Under the pieces are notes generated by a model, which searched no databases, was not told where the DNA came from, and worked only from the letters and a program-made list of their open reading frames with translations. This document shows, piece after piece, positions 22,945 through 34,460 of a stretch of DNA of 64,000 bases (the first letter of the stretch is position 1; each line of letters starts with the position of its first letter). A program made the position numbers and the translations under genes. This stretch comes from Bisporella sp. PMI_857 (taxonomy: Eukaryota > Ascomycota > Leotiomycetes > Helotiales > Helotiaceae), in the NCBI GenBank assembly GCA_021307315.1, contig JAJSPD010000048.1, positions 186,001-250,000 on the forward strand, written 5' to 3'.

Positions 22945-24567
22945 AATACATGTAAGGAAAATAAAAGCAAATAGCTAGAAGAGGCCGAGATATATTAACA
23001 AAAGCATTGAAAAGGAAAAAAAGGCTGATACTAAGCACGCGCTTCTGGAAGGACCATTCTAGGCGACAATCAAACATCCTCCACATCAACGTCCTCTAAT
23101 ATCCTCCATTATTGATCTAAGTAGCATCACCTGTATTCAAAAGTGAAGTCCTCACTCCTCACTTTGAATAAAGCACACGCTTGCGTGCCATCTTACGTGG
23201 TTGAGCGTGTTATGATCTACTAAAACTATTCGCCGCTGCTAAAATCTCCTTGCCGCACAACGACTTGAAGCCAGCATCTTCTATCTTCTCGACTATTATA
23301 TTGGCATAAGCTCGGTTGGCGATAAGTACGCTGGATCGCGTTGCATTGGCTCCAGATACGAATATAAGTCAAGCGCAGCAGTAATATCACAATTTCCCTC
23401 TGCATTGGTATCGTGAAGAGAAAGGTTCGGCACTGACCCACTGCTAATAGTTTTGGCTTGCACAAGAGTAATAAGCTTTACTCTATTGCTACTTTAATTC
23501 GATTGGGTTCACTTCGCCAATATTTCAGTCTTGTGTTAGAAGTCATCGCTTTCTTTGCGGATTTAGGAACGAATTTTCCGCTTTTAATAGGAATACTTTT
23601 GCCTGCACGGATAGAGAGAGCTCTGCGGGTCAAGGGATTTATCGGGAAAGTTTTCACAACCGCTGCTACCACCGAAGTCTGCGCAAGGGTGGTGAAACTG
23701 AACGCTCTGGGAAACTCCTCCATTTCCGTAGACTGCAAGCGGTATTTGCGCCGGAAATGACGTCGCTCCGGTTTCTTCGAAATAAAAGTGGCCAGCCGAG
23801 CTTCAGCGTAGTTGGTAATTTTCTCGTGGGTGCCATATTCCTGGTAATATTGATCCAGGGTAGCCATTTTGACGATGTCGGTGAAATTTGACGGATACGC
23901 CACGGACACCTATAACCTTTCTTATAGGATCCGCTGCTTGCCCAGCCAGAATTCATTGTTGATGACCATGCCTGCTGCCATCATAGGCTCGGGCTAGTCA
24001 GGATAATATGCATGTCCTTGGACCATCTAGCTATAGAAGGTTTGTACCACTACCTTAAGGCCAGCTGCACCTACGGGTTGAATGTGTTCGACATGGTTGT
24101 AACAACCCTCGGATTGTTGCCTAAATTCGGGAGCGGCATGGATTAGAGACCCAAGTAACCTTGCAGATGAAATCGCTAAAGTAGATAAGAAATGCGTGGT
24201 TTGCGTTGGTACTAGAACAGATTTCGGGGCAATGTGTGATTAGTGAAGAGGCTTATTAAATGCAGAGGCTGGTTGAGAGAGGAGGTTGATTGATGGTGTA
24301 TCTAACTACAAGACGGAGGTCAACTATATAGATAGTTCAAAGCCAAAAATTGCAAGTACTGATCAAATCCTAGGGATGAGGACTTCTCTATTTTCAGATA
24401 AGAACCACAGTAAGGAAGGGTTTTCAGGATTAGAAGCTCCAATCATGATCAGACTTGAGGATCTACACATGATCCTAGTGTAGTGATCGAAGAGTACGGC
24501 ACTTATAATTAGTTGATAGAGAAGAGAAAGCAAGATAGAAAAACTTCATTCTTAGCTGCTCTCCTTG
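22945..24567. other. Intergenic with one doubtful minus-strand ORF
   Basis: About 1.6 kb. A minus-strand frame at 23478-23909 (143 codons; the second Met opens MATLDQYYQEYGTHEKI) is basic and has no known motif. It could be a small real gene or chance. The rest holds only short ORFs. Confidence 0.35.
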
Positions 24568-26017
24568 TCAAACGAAATCATGAAACGGAGGTGGCTTGCC
24601 CTCTTCGACGGAATCATAAGACTGACCCATAATTGCTTTTTCAGCTGCTGTCTCCAAACGCTCGAAATAGCCCAAATAAAGAAATAGCTTGTGAATACCA
24701 CTGAGGCTCTTCAGAGGCTCCAGAATCTCTTCAAGGGTGTTCTCCAACTCGTCTATATCCGGCTCGTGCATCTCCAAGGGATTATTGAGACGTGCCAAAT
24801 TCACTCAAAGCTCTAGCTTTTTCAAGTTTAACCTCATCCTCAGCGCCTCTACCACATGGCACCACTCGGATTGAATTTTCTTAGGGTCGAGAGACCATTC
24901 GCCCAAGGCGTCATTCTCTCGGAACTATGGTTCAAGGCGTCTGATACGGGCCAACCGAAAGCTATTTAAGCCCTCGGTAAAAGCAATAGAAGAAAGCGGT
25001 CGTACAAGGATAAAGACATTCTCTGAAAAAAAAAACCTCTTGAGCTTCGCAGGATATTCGGCGACCAGCGATAAATAATGCAGTAGGAAGTGGTATGCAG
25101 ATACAAGTCAGGGAAAATGCCGCCGGTTTCCATATGCAGCAGCAGCCCTCTAAACAGTCATTAGACTGAGAGCAGCATTTGCGCCGTGGATTTGCCCAGT
25201 CGTCGCAGCGCTTCATGTAAATCGAGCCGTAGGTTGAATACGCGTGTGCACGTTGCACCAGGTCGGTTTTCTTAAGTAGCTACAAGCGAAGCTCTTTTGG
25301 TAGCTGTTCGAAAGGAAACGGTGCAGAGTTTGCGGCGACCCTGCCCATCATCTGAGCTGCAATTGCTTGTACGAAAGATCGAACTTCCAAGTTTTTGTGG
25401 GATCCAATTGATAAAGCACAGCTTCTTAATCGTGGTAGATATTTGGTACTTTCGAGCAATACTCTTACTGCTCCTAGGTCGGCCGACTGGAAGGTAAGGG
25501 CAAAGGATAGTTGCGATGGGGTTACATGGTTGGCAACCGTTTGAATTACAGCCGACCACGGATGAAGCTGTTCCCTCAGTTGATCGGAACCGCTGTTATT
25601 TGGCTTGAAGTCCACATGAAGCGACCTCAGTGAGGATATGGCGTGAGGACTTAGATGAGAAAGACAAAGAAGGTCTGATGCTTGTGCGACTCGTAGCAGG
25701 AATTTATTCAAAGAATAAAACAGCTCGGAGGCCTCGAGGGATATCTTTTTAGAAATTCGAAATAGAGAAAGAGACAACACAGGCCCAAAGCATATAAACC
25801 GCTCTCTTTCATGCTTTGAGCGAGGTGTGCCCGAATCAGCTCGGTGTTTCAAGTAGGTGCACGCGCGGTGCTTAAAAAGATAGCACGCGTTGTTGACAGT
25901 ATCGCCGTTCTGTACCCTCAGATGCTCACTCGCAAGATCAATCGGACAACACCGAACAAGGCCAGACAAAGCGTAGATTTCATTTTTGCACATACTAAGG
26001 AGATCGGAGAATGACAT
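24568..26017 (-). pseudogene. F-box-like protein, decayed
   Basis: Reading the minus strand in one frame gives MSFSDLLSMCKNEIYALSGL, a conserved-looking middle (FRISKKISLEASELFYSLNKF, SLRSLHVDF), then FPFEQLPKELRL, an F-box-like leader of a common fungal family. A TAG at 25280-25282 interrupts it, after which LLKKTDLVQ and a Cys-rich block (KCCSQSNDCLEGCCC) continue in the same frame. A frameshift follows in the A run 25026-25035; the shifted frame gives SENVFILVRPL and FRLARIRRLEP. There is then a TAG at 24925-24927, a TGA at 24805-24807 and an open tail to 24568. Three stops and one frameshift over continuous family sequence mean loss of function. The LPKELR region would once have bound Skp1 of an SCF ubiquitin ligase if it is a true F-box. 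Confidence 0.75.
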
Positions 26018-27324
26018 CTGGGATATAGAGAATATGATCCTCTACAGGTTTCTTAGTGTAGGAACTTGGCTGGGTAAGCAAATGGCGTGGCGTGAGGTGA
26101 CTTGGTGGCATTCAGTGAATAGAAAGGGAATGATACAACCTATTTTATCAGACACTGATTAAAAAGAGTAACATGACCTCCCAAGGCAAAAAGGCCACCA
26201 AGATTGCAACTTACTGTGTTTTCTCTGGTTGGATCGAAACACAGCGAGACTTTCAATTGTAGGGATTGAATGCGATATGAGCAGAGACTTTGGCCACTAT
26301 AAAAGAGGTTTTGGGCTCCTTTTCTAATGTTAGTGATCTCGGCTGCAAATAGAACGAGTCAAGGTTAGTATATGCGCTTGGAACCACTTAAATAAATTAG
26401 CTCGAGCGAGTTTCTTGAAACTTAACGTGAAAAGCGCATTAAAAGTCCATGTTTAGATATCATTCTACTCTTTGGTAACTCCTCCCTAATACTTCGAGTA
26501 TGGCACGATACTCAATGAAGTAGCAAAGTTTCAGGAAATAGCATTACAACAGCCCTCCTAATTAAACGTCATCAGCCCGTTCTTCAGAAGCCGCTTCGAG
26601 TATGTCAAAAAGACCCACAAGCAACCAACCTACAGGAACTCCTCATGGAGATCCGGAACGGATTCAAAGAAACAAGGGATATCCGCGAGAAGGTCACAAT
26701 CGCCAAGCAAGGCTAGGACAGCACACAATCCAAGGTTTCACCACTCTCAAATTCCAGTTCGCGTAGTCACTTTTTAGCGCAAATGCTCCCGTTATACAGA
26801 TTACCTCGAGCCTCTACGCCCCCAAGCACGGCATCACGCCATCTTAACTGGGGGTTAAGGTCAAAGTTAGGGACGGTGACTCTATTCAAGCTTTGCAACA
26901 GGGTTCTGGCCAACCTGGAGGGACGCCTGTTACTTCCACATTGCTGAAGACCATTAAACACTCCTGGGAGATTAATATCTTCAATTCAGAAAGGAGAAAA
27001 GGCATTCCTAAATTCGTCTAATCAGCTGCTGACCCAGAGTTCATACCTCGAGTGGAGTAGCTTGAAAACCAAATCAAAGTCATGTGTAAGAAATCTGCTT
27101 CGATAATTAATCGTTCATTTGAGAAGATCAAATTTGGTGTCAAACCTCCGCATCTTCAAACGTGTAATATTTTCTAAGCTCATGTCTCATCTAGCTATTA
27201 CTATTATGACCATGCCATTAGTACCCATCAGTTTCAGGCTGCTTGAGCAGCTCCCATGGTCCACTGTTCAGACCATTAACCCAACAACCCCACGCCTTGA
27301 AAACCTGAGAATCATGACACCAAC
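26018..27324. other. Intergenic with a possible decayed coding relic
   Basis: About 1.3 kb. 26560-27110 is protein-like in patches in shifting frames (for example ELLMEIRNGFKETRDIREK, and KGIPKFV with LENQIKVMCKK) with stops between. This suggests an old gene or retroelement fragment, but I could not name a family. No intact gene. Confidence 0.35.
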
Positions 27325-27999
27325 CTAAGCAGAAGTAACGCCACCAATGTTACATGACCCATTCTCAATGCTGGCCGCAATGGTAGTCCTCACCCCAACG
27401 CTCTCACACCCGGGGAAATCATTTGCGACGTCAGAATACGTCTGATAAAACAGCTGATACCAAGGGCCGTGATCGAGGTCGATATCCGCCTCACACAACA
27501 AAAACCCATGAGCGATGAGCTCCGGCTCTTCATGATACAGGCCATAAGTCCCATCTGAGCTTCCTCCTTCAGCGCTCCAAGCAGCCTCCACCTGCCCCGG
27601 CCAGGCACTCGGATCCGCAAACCCGAAACTATATTGCGATGTCCCGCCAACTTCCCGACGGAGATTAAGGTAACCGGTCGGACCAAGATCGTAGAGCTGG
27701 TTGAACTCGTCGCGAGCTTGGCTATAGAGCCCACCATCTTTGAAATTGCCGAGGAGAACGGAGGAGCTGGCGTCTAATCCTCCGAAGAATGCGCCAGGGA
27801 AGAACGGATTGGGCCGGAGCTGGATCGCACGGTTGTTGGTGATGGGGTTGCCAGAGGCGATGGTGAAGACTAGGCCGTTGCGGCTGCTTGTGGTGTTGAG
27901 AGAGGGTGGGTAGTTGAAAGGGCATGCGGCGCTAGCTCCGTTTTGGGCAGATGCAGAGCTGGCAAGGGCCAAACTGGCGAGAAGGGATGTGAAAATCAT
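27325..27999 (-). CDS. Secreted protein of unknown function
   Basis: Single exon, 224 residues. The signal peptide is clear (MIFTSLLASLALASSASA, cleavage likely before QNG). The mature protein has few cysteines, an NTTSS N-glycosylation site, and an aromatic, acidic C-terminal half (LYHEEPELIAHGFLLC, WYQLFYQTYSD). It resembles fungal extracellular proteins with a DUF7907-type domain, from memory of the pattern and not certain. No catalytic motif is visible. A TATA-like box lies about 112 bp upstream. It may be a cell-wall or host-interaction protein; inference only. Confidence 0.8.
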   Translation of the reverse strand: MIFTSLLASLALASSASAQNGASAACPFNYPPSLNTTSSRNGLVFTIASGNPITNNRAIQLRPNPFFPGAFFGGLDASSSVLLGNFKDGGLYSQARDEFNQLYDLGPTGYLNLRREVGGTSQYSFGFADPSAWPGQVEAAWSAEGGSSDGTYGLYHEEPELIAHGFLLCEADIDLDHGPWYQLFYQTYSDVANDFPGCESVGVRTTIAASIENGSCNIGGVTSA

Positions 28000-28110
28000 G
28001 GTTATAGTTGAGGATATAAGTATGTTGAGCGAGCTCTAGATGTGTAGAAAGAAGGTTGCTAAAGAGCTGAATGTATGCGATGAAGATGAAGAGATTGCGA
28101 TTGTTCAACG

Positions 28111-28120
28111 CTTTATATAG
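28111..28120 (-). promoter_or_regulatory. TATA-like box upstream of the secreted protein
   Basis: CTATATAAAG in gene sense, about 112 bp before the ATG at 27999. A sharp TATA box fits a regulated, strongly expressed secreted-protein gene. Confidence 0.5.
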
Positions 28121-29760
28121 GTTCAAACATACATGATGAGGCCTCTAGCATAGTTCGTATTGATGGTAGTTACACCAAAATTCAGAGATCTTCTGATGTC
28201 GTAGGCGGGGTAAGCTGTACATCGTTTGCAACCTCGTATATATGAAAGGCTATCCAACATATCCCTTTTGTAGATGAATACGATTATCGGGATCTGCATT
28301 GCATACCCGCGTTCGCTTAAGTGCCGAAAATGCCGAGTTTGGCAAGTCATGGTACTTTCCAAAGTGACTTTGCCTCCGTCGTCATACAACTTGATGGATG
28401 AGGAATTCTATATCTCATATTCTTTTGAATGCCCGTCTCTACACCGACATTTTCTGATATGCATGGCGACATAAGACTTGCCATTCTGAGCACCTGGTCT
28501 CACTTGATTCTCGAGTGGCCATCACATGGACATCCCAATTCTGTTCAAGATTGGCTCTTTGCACTGATATGGTGAAAGACAGTGAAAGAAGATCAACTCC
28601 GCAGGTAGTGAGTGCTAAAAGTTTAAGACGCATAACTTGAGCGAAAGACTTCAACTTTTGAGAAGATACCTAAACGCCAGGCGCCTAAAGGAAGTAACGT
28701 CAAGATAACAAACCCCAGGGCTTACCAATACATCATCTCCAAACATAGATTTTTGGGCGCAATAATACCGCAAAACCTAGTAGTCAGAGCATCTTGCATA
28801 ATCTTTCTCACCCCTGTCACCCATGAGAGCGCACTGTGTGCTAGATAGCAACATTATAACTCGCCATCACAGTCATACCATGACTCTATAGATTTGCTCG
28901 CCAGAAAACTATATATGATATCAGCAAGTAACTTCGTCCTAGTTAAAATTACGTTCCGAATAGAAAAGTGGATGGATGGGGGAGGGCCGACTGTCTACTA
29001 TGTATACGCCTTCCCGCTTCTTGCATTCTATCCTTTTTTGTCATGCATTCCCTTGTTTGCCCACTCCTAAAAGCGACCGGCACGGCCCTCCGCCTAGGAG
29101 ATTCTTGAGCGATGTTGGCGCTAGTTCTAGATGTCATGTTCTGATCTGGGGAGTAGTGAGCCTCGCCGTTCTAATCTCGTGTTGCTCGGCCGTTGGTTGG
29201 AGTGGGGATTTCATGCATTGCCTTGACTAGCTTGGGTTGAGGCTTTGGAGATGAGTATGTCCGAGGTAAGGCTTTTGCGCCGGTACTGAAGGCGTCCAAG
29301 GAAGCTATTTCACTTGCGGCTCCCTGAGGTCTAACCTGACGGCTGGCAGGGCCAAAGCTGAAGACGACGGTGATGAGGGTGTTATGAAGCGCGTGTTCGG
29401 AACTTCTCTTGAAGAATACAAAGATGTAGTCGGTTATAGTGTTGACTGGGGAGGAAGCAGCTGCTAGTGTAGTCCGAGAACCCCCCATGCACTAAATGCG
29501 GAAAAATTAAAACTTCCTGTCAAAGTGGAAGTTATGTACCGTATCAGTTAAAACCAAGAATATTACCAGATATATGCTTTACGAAATGAGTCAAAAGAAA
29601 GAACCCTTCATAAATAAATAAAAATAAGAAAGGGAAAGCAGAGAAATGTTGATCATCCTCCATTTACACACCATAGCTGCCGAATGCCTTAAGCAGATAA
29701 TCTGGTTATCATAATGTCATCATTTATGAGTCATGCTGCTGCAATTCCCCTTCGCTTCTC
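28121..29760. other. Intergenic, doubtful minus ORF
   Basis: About 1.6 kb. The longest frame is on the minus strand at 29171-29488 (105 codons, MGGSRTTLAAASS..., no motif); a further minus frame at 28949-29137 is basic. No splice pattern joins them convincingly, so no gene is called. Confidence 0.4.
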
Positions 29761-30724
29761 TTATTTAAAAAGTCGCTTCCCAGATGTCTTCACCCCGAAT
29801 CGTTCTACACCACTTTGGTGCTGTAGTTGCCACAATCCTAAATCGCCAACTTCATTACCCTCTCCGGAAACTTTGCGTCGACGAAGAGCCTCTCGCAAAT
29901 GATCGGCTTGTAAAGGTGCCCGTAGCGATTTGGTTACGGGATGCTGTGCTCCAGGCAGTGCTGCTATTCCTTCGTCCGTTCTATCCCATTGTGTCTGTAC
30001 TTTCCGCGCATCCTCGACCATCTCTCCGACAAACACTTTAGTGACGGACTTGATGGCGAGGATAACGGTGGCAGGGACGGATTGCGAAAGTGTCTGGTTC
30101 ACAATCTAGCATGTAGTCAGAAGCTGCGTAATTAGATTATCAACGAGAACTTACACGTCTAACTGTCGCATCTGGGAGCTTAGATGAAAGCCATGCTAAA
30201 TGCCTATCGGATTGTTCATCATCAAATGCCTGAATCAACATAGCTCGCTTGATCTGCTCCTTCCTTTTCTCCTCCTGCGTCTGCACCACCATGTCTGCAG
30301 CTAAGTCTGCACCACCAGTATCCTCCTCTTCTTCTTCTTCCTCCCGTTCTTTGGATGTCCTCCCTTTGCCTCTTGTACTTCCAGCCGAGACCGCAGATTT
30401 CGCCGCACCTCCTATAAGTGAAGCATCATCGTTATCCTTCGCCTTCCCCCTCTTTGTCTTCTTCTTCTTAGTTATCGATACGCCAGAGACGAGAGACACA
30501 CTGTCGAAGCTCGGCGACCTGGATATGCGTTCCATTTTAGTGACGACTTCGGGAGGGAAACTGGTTTGTCGTAATGGATGAGCAGATCCGGAGGAGTTAG
30601 ATATCAGGGAAGCTTTACGACGTTTTATTGATGGGGCGGAGTTGGGCATATCAGATTGTCGACGCTTGAGTGATTGAGCTGGAAGTGGTGAATTTGAGGG
30701 ATATGGGGGTGAGAGCGACGCCAT
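29761..30724 (-). CDS. TAF11: TFIID subunit TAF11 (TAFII28 family)
   Basis: Two exons on the minus strand, 30724-30155 and 30105-29761, joined in phase 0 across a 49-nt intron (GTAAGT...GCTAG), for 304 residues. The N-terminal ~150 residues are low-complexity, with SLKRRQSDMPN, a Lys-rich patch KKKKTKRGKAK and an acidic run of glutamates. The histone-fold region spans the splice site: QIKRAMLIQAFDDEQSDRH, then TVRRIVNQTLSQSV and KVFVGEMVEDARKVQ, the family core. It pairs with TAF13 in TFIID and acts at RNA polymerase II promoters in the nucleus. The fungal protein is longer than the human one because of the disordered N-terminus. It shares a 332-bp divergent promoter with GTP cyclohydrolase I. 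Confidence 0.93.
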
Positions 30725-31056
30725 ATCGAATGCTAATGGTTCGCCCCTGTCGATGCGGGTAAGAGACGAGTCGCAGTTACCAGGTGCTGAGATTTATCTA
30801 GTGGCAGGGACGAGTTGAGATGGCGATATGAAATTGCCCAAAGAGAGTGATGTTTAGATGGATGTTAAGGCGAGGCTGAAGTTGCTGCCCTGTGGCCTGG
30901 AATTGTGTCGGGTATCTAAGCCAATCAAATTTGGTATGGTTCCTTTAAGCTTATCCAAGATTCCGTCATGTTGGAGTCAGACCCCTGCATTTTCGGTTTT
31001 CTGGGGAAATATTTTTGTCAAAGTCCCCAAACCCGATTCACATTGACACCAACAAA
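30725..31056. promoter_or_regulatory. Divergent promoter between TAF11 and GTP cyclohydrolase I
   Basis: 332 bp separate two ATGs on opposite strands with no other gene between, so both must be driven from here. No clear TATA box is visible on either side, as usual for housekeeping genes. Confidence 0.55.
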
Positions 31057-32101
31057 ATGATTCAATTTGCGAGTACATCTTACAAGGGGGGTAATCAGAA
31101 TGCAGAGAATGGAATGCATAAGTTAGAGGGGAACTCCTCGGATGACAACGGGATTACTGTGCCGATGCATTCTAATCCCGAAGATGGGCAGAGCAAAACG
31201 AGGAAAAGAAAGAAGAGTTCGAAGATGAATGGCCAGTCGAGTTCGAAGCGGCGCATGAGTGTCAGTAAACCTGCGAGAGATCCGAGAGATGAGGCTTCGC
31301 CCAATGGTGGATTGGTGACTACAACGAGATCACCAAGTCCAGTTATCGATTTTGATGGATTAAGCCGGCCAAGTATACTCCATTGACTTCGAGTTTTATT
31401 TGCACAATCGCTAATAACTAAAAGGCAGAGGGACTCGCGAACGTCGTGAAGAGACCGCGGAGCAGGCGGCGGCTCGATTAGAGAAAATGACTGGCGCGGT
31501 CCGCACCCTCCTCGAATGCGTCGGCGAAGATCCAGATCGCGAGGGCCTCCTCAAGACCCCAGAACGCTATGCCAAAGCCCTGTTAGATTTCACGAAGGGG
31601 TACCAGCAGAATGTGAAGGATATCGTCAATGATGCCATTTTCCATGAGGATCATAATGAGCTAGTTATAGTAAAGGATATTGAGGTTTTTAGTCTTTGTG
31701 AGCACCATATGGTGCCATTTACTGGAAAGGTACGAGTCCTATACATTATGAGCGGGGAGGGGAATATACGGAATCCGAGCTGATTATAGCAGATGCATAT
31801 TGGATATATTCCCGATAAAGACGTTATCGGCATCTCAAAACTGCCCCGCATCGCGGATATGTTCTCACAACGCCTACAAATTCAAGAGCGTCTTACCAAA
31901 GACGTTGCGCATGCAATAATGGAGATTTTGAAGCCGCAAGGAGTGGCGGTGGTCATGGAGTCAAGTCATTTGTGCATGGTCATGAGAGGAGTATCTAAGA
32001 CGACAGCAACAACGATCACGAGCTGTGTATTAGGGTGCATAGAGAAGCGCGAGAAAACCAGAAATGAGTTCTTCAGCTTGGTCGGTTTAAATAGACGGTA
32101 A
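31057..32101 (+). CDS. FOL2: GTP cyclohydrolase I
   Basis: Three exons, 31057-31372, 31425-31729 and 31793-32101, for 309 residues. Introns are 52 nt with a GCTAATAAC branch and 63 nt. The first ~105 residues are a fungal, Lys/Ser-rich extension; the catalytic part starts at [12 protein letters not shown]. Zinc and active-site residues are visible: Cys197, His199 and His200 in [10 protein letters not shown] and Cys268 in [20 protein letters not shown] and [10 protein letters not shown] are invariant in the family. It converts GTP to 7,8-dihydroneopterin triphosphate, the first step of folate synthesis, in the cytosol. The codon at 31015 is TTG and was not used as a start. It neighbours thymidylate kinase tail to tail. 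Confidence 0.96.
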
Positions 32102-32291
32102 TAGTGGCTGGGTGGCTGTTTGAAATTTATGGGCGTTGCGGGCGTTTAGATATATGGTTGGGCATTCTGGTCTTCAACACCCAGGTCGGCGTTATGTTTT
32201 GGTCTTAACGCCATCTTGCACAAATCAAGACTAATTGGTCCGTTTCGGTTCACTGATCTCTATATTGAGATTTTACCTGTATCCTTTTTCT

Positions 32292-33148
32292 CTATGTCTC
32301 TTCTGTTGGCTGTTCGGTTGTCTCTACCTTCGTCCCATATCCCAAAGTCTCATCATGCATCATCCTCACATTCTGCATGAAAGCCTCCTCCACTTTGGGA
32401 TCTCGTGCCTCTATCCTCGGAATAGCTACCTCTTCTCTGTCCGCTCCCTCAAACCTCTCAATATATGGAGTTACCCTACTTTTGATCTCCTCTGCAACCT
32501 CGTCAATGCCTTTCCCAGCATTTACGACCTCCATCCCCTCCCCAAACACTCCTATAGTAACATAGAAGCTACGTACCCACTCCTGCAACTCCTTCTTCTC
32601 ATATCTCTCGTCCCCATACCCCCCTCGCTTCACTGTGTTCTCGGGACTCAGGTCGAGGTATACTACTAAATCAGGTTTTGGCAGCCCGACTTCTGGTGCA
32701 TACGCCCAACTAAAGGGTAACAACGGGTTAAGTTTTGAGGCGGAGTATATAGCACCAGAGTATATATAGCGGTCACATATTATAGTATAGCCAGCAAGAA
32801 GGGATTCAGTAATGCTGGAGGCGAGTTCCCAGCGGTTTGCGGAGAAGAGGAGGTGGATAGACTGGTCGGGTAGCTGAGTTGAGGAGCGAAGGTAACCGTC
32901 AATCATCTTCCCAATCGCTGTACTTCTATCTAAATCTGATAAGTATGGAAATTGACTCGCAGCCGAGAAGGATTACCAGGAAAGCGCATTGTCCTGACAT
33001 TGCGTCCAGATGCATACAGCGCGTCACATAGTTTCTTGACCTGCGTAGTCTTCCCAGCGCGATCAATTCCTTCTATCACTATGAAAGCACCTCGACTGAC
33101 AGGTGTTGCGGGCTCTTGCCATGGGTAAGTATCTGAAGAGTTTGTCAT
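32292..33148 (-). CDS. CDC8: Thymidylate (dTMP) kinase
   Basis: Two exons on the minus strand, 33148-32977 and 32935-32292, for 271 residues. The P-loop is FIVIEGIDRAGKTTQ (Gly27-Thr34), the dTMP-binding RFPD lies over the splice junction, and CDRYIYSGAIYSA is the DRY/DR(H/Y) motif. A lid-like segment KRGGYGDERYEKKE follows. The intron is only 41 nt (GTAATC...TATCAG) and joins FP to DLDRSTAIGK in frame. The enzyme phosphorylates dTMP to dTDP for DNA synthesis. The C-terminus is about 50 residues longer than yeast Cdc8 (an acidic tail ending TKVETTEQPTEET). It is convergent with GTP cyclohydrolase I, 190 bp apart. Confidence 0.94.
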
Positions 33149-33761
33149 TATTCCGGAATGATTCAGGTGTTGTCTTTCGAAAATAGGAGGGGAAGAGGTG
33201 AATTGTGTTGCTATGACGCGCCAAGACTCTGGATCGTCAGCCTTGCAGGACGGATCGTGTCAAGCTCTCCACATCTTCATCCGACCAGAGCAATATATTT
33301 CTTAACCGTGTACCATTTATCACATTCTCTCAACTATCAACAAACACATTTTCACGACTACACAAAGCAATCTAGCGCTCTAGATATATTCCCTTAGGAC
33401 TTTACAATATCGAATTTGACATCACGGAATATATCCGATTCACAAGCAAGATAGCAGCCGGCGCAAACTATTAGGAATGTCGCGGCGTTTTTGAAGCATT
33501 CAATCTCTACCTAATCCTCTAGGAGAATTTATCCTGACTAGGTTATATTGCACAATAGGACCTACTCCGCCAGGATATCCTCTTTTGTCAGCAGGTCTTC
33601 GAATACAATCAGAGAAAGTAGGACGGAAGCATTGCAGGAGGAGCAGCTACGACCTATTCCAATCTATTAGAATAATACAGGTAAGTCGCTTCTCTAGCCT
33701 TACATTGCATGTCATCCCTATACATTCATTGGCTACTCCACTGCACTGCACGATCACTAAT
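33149..33761. other. Intergenic
   Basis: About 610 bp upstream of both thymidylate kinase (minus) and the hypothetical gene (plus), so probably a divergent promoter. The plus frame of the next gene is open back to about 33585 but uses a TTG there. A donor-like CAGGTAAG at 33679 hints at an upstream exon or 5' UTR intron for the next gene. Confidence 0.45.
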
Positions 33762-34394
33762 ATGGCTTCTAGGGAAGAAACACAGATTAGGCCTACAGTC
33801 GGATCGCTCAGGTTAAAAACACCTCCCACAGGCACAAAGGGGCCATATCTTTCACCTCGAATAATCGACCCACAAGCGCTCCAAAATAATTCACAGGAAG
33901 ACTCTCCCGTCCCCGCGTCGCAAGTTTATTCTCCATCGCCAAGTCAAAGTTTCTCTCCATTTGTCCCCACCCGACTTCAAAGAACATTAGCAAAAGCCAC
34001 CTACAGCCAACGCCAGTTCTTAACTAAACAAGTTTATTATAATATCAGTCAACACAAGGCTGCTGCTAAACAAACTTTTAGTGACTTACGGCCACATTCT
34101 CAAGCTGCCAACAAGGCTGCTGTACAAGATCCCGCTCCCCCAAAAGGCAAGGCTGTAGTGAGAGGGGCTACTAGTGATCAAGAGCACCTTTTTCTACCTG
34201 AGCAAGTTCGTGTTTCCGAGCTCCCAATTCACAAGCCGCCGTTACTGTCAATACCGTGGCCATCATCACAACCAACCGCCCCAAGAGACGAGTTTCAGCC
34301 AGACGACCTCAGCCAACGGACTAGTATTCGGCGAAATAGTTATCGGCACAACCCAGACTTAGCGCTTCTAAGTCAGCGACTACGCGTACTTTGA
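33762..34394 (+). CDS. Hypothetical low-complexity protein
   Basis: From the ATG at 33762 the frame encodes 210 residues rich in Pro, Ser and Gln (SPSPSQSFSPF, PWPSSQPTAP) with a central basic stretch (RLQRTLAKATYSQRQFLTKQ). No signal peptide, membrane segment or known domain. It ends 66 bp before the TAF6 start on the same strand. It looks intrinsically disordered, and whether it is a translated gene or part of a long TAF6 leader is open. Not recognised. Confidence 0.45.
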   Translation: MASREETQIRPTVGSLRLKTPPTGTKGPYLSPRIIDPQALQNNSQEDSPVPASQVYSPSPSQSFSPFVPTRLQRTLAKATYSQRQFLTKQVYYNISQHKAAAKQTFSDLRPHSQAANKAAVQDPAPPKGKAVVRGATSDQEHLFLPEQVRVSELPIHKPPLLSIPWPSSQPTAPRDEFQPDDLSQRTSIRRNSYRHNPDLALLSQRLRVL

Positions 34395-34460
34395 TCTCCA
34401 AACACAGAATTATACTATATACAGCTCTTGTCTCAAGTTCCTCGGCGGCCACTAGCCAAT

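Noticed and set aside
23478..23909. 143-codon minus-strand ORF
   Set aside because: Basic composition, no motif, no splice partner; noted inside the intergenic entry but not called as a gene.
26560..27110. Possible retroelement gag fragment
   Set aside because: Patches of protein-like text in shifting frames, but no LTR, PBS or named motif; kept only as a remark.
33585..33761. N-terminal extension of the low-complexity protein
   Set aside because: Starts on TTG and contains a donor-like CAGGTAAG at 33679; more likely leader sequence than coding.
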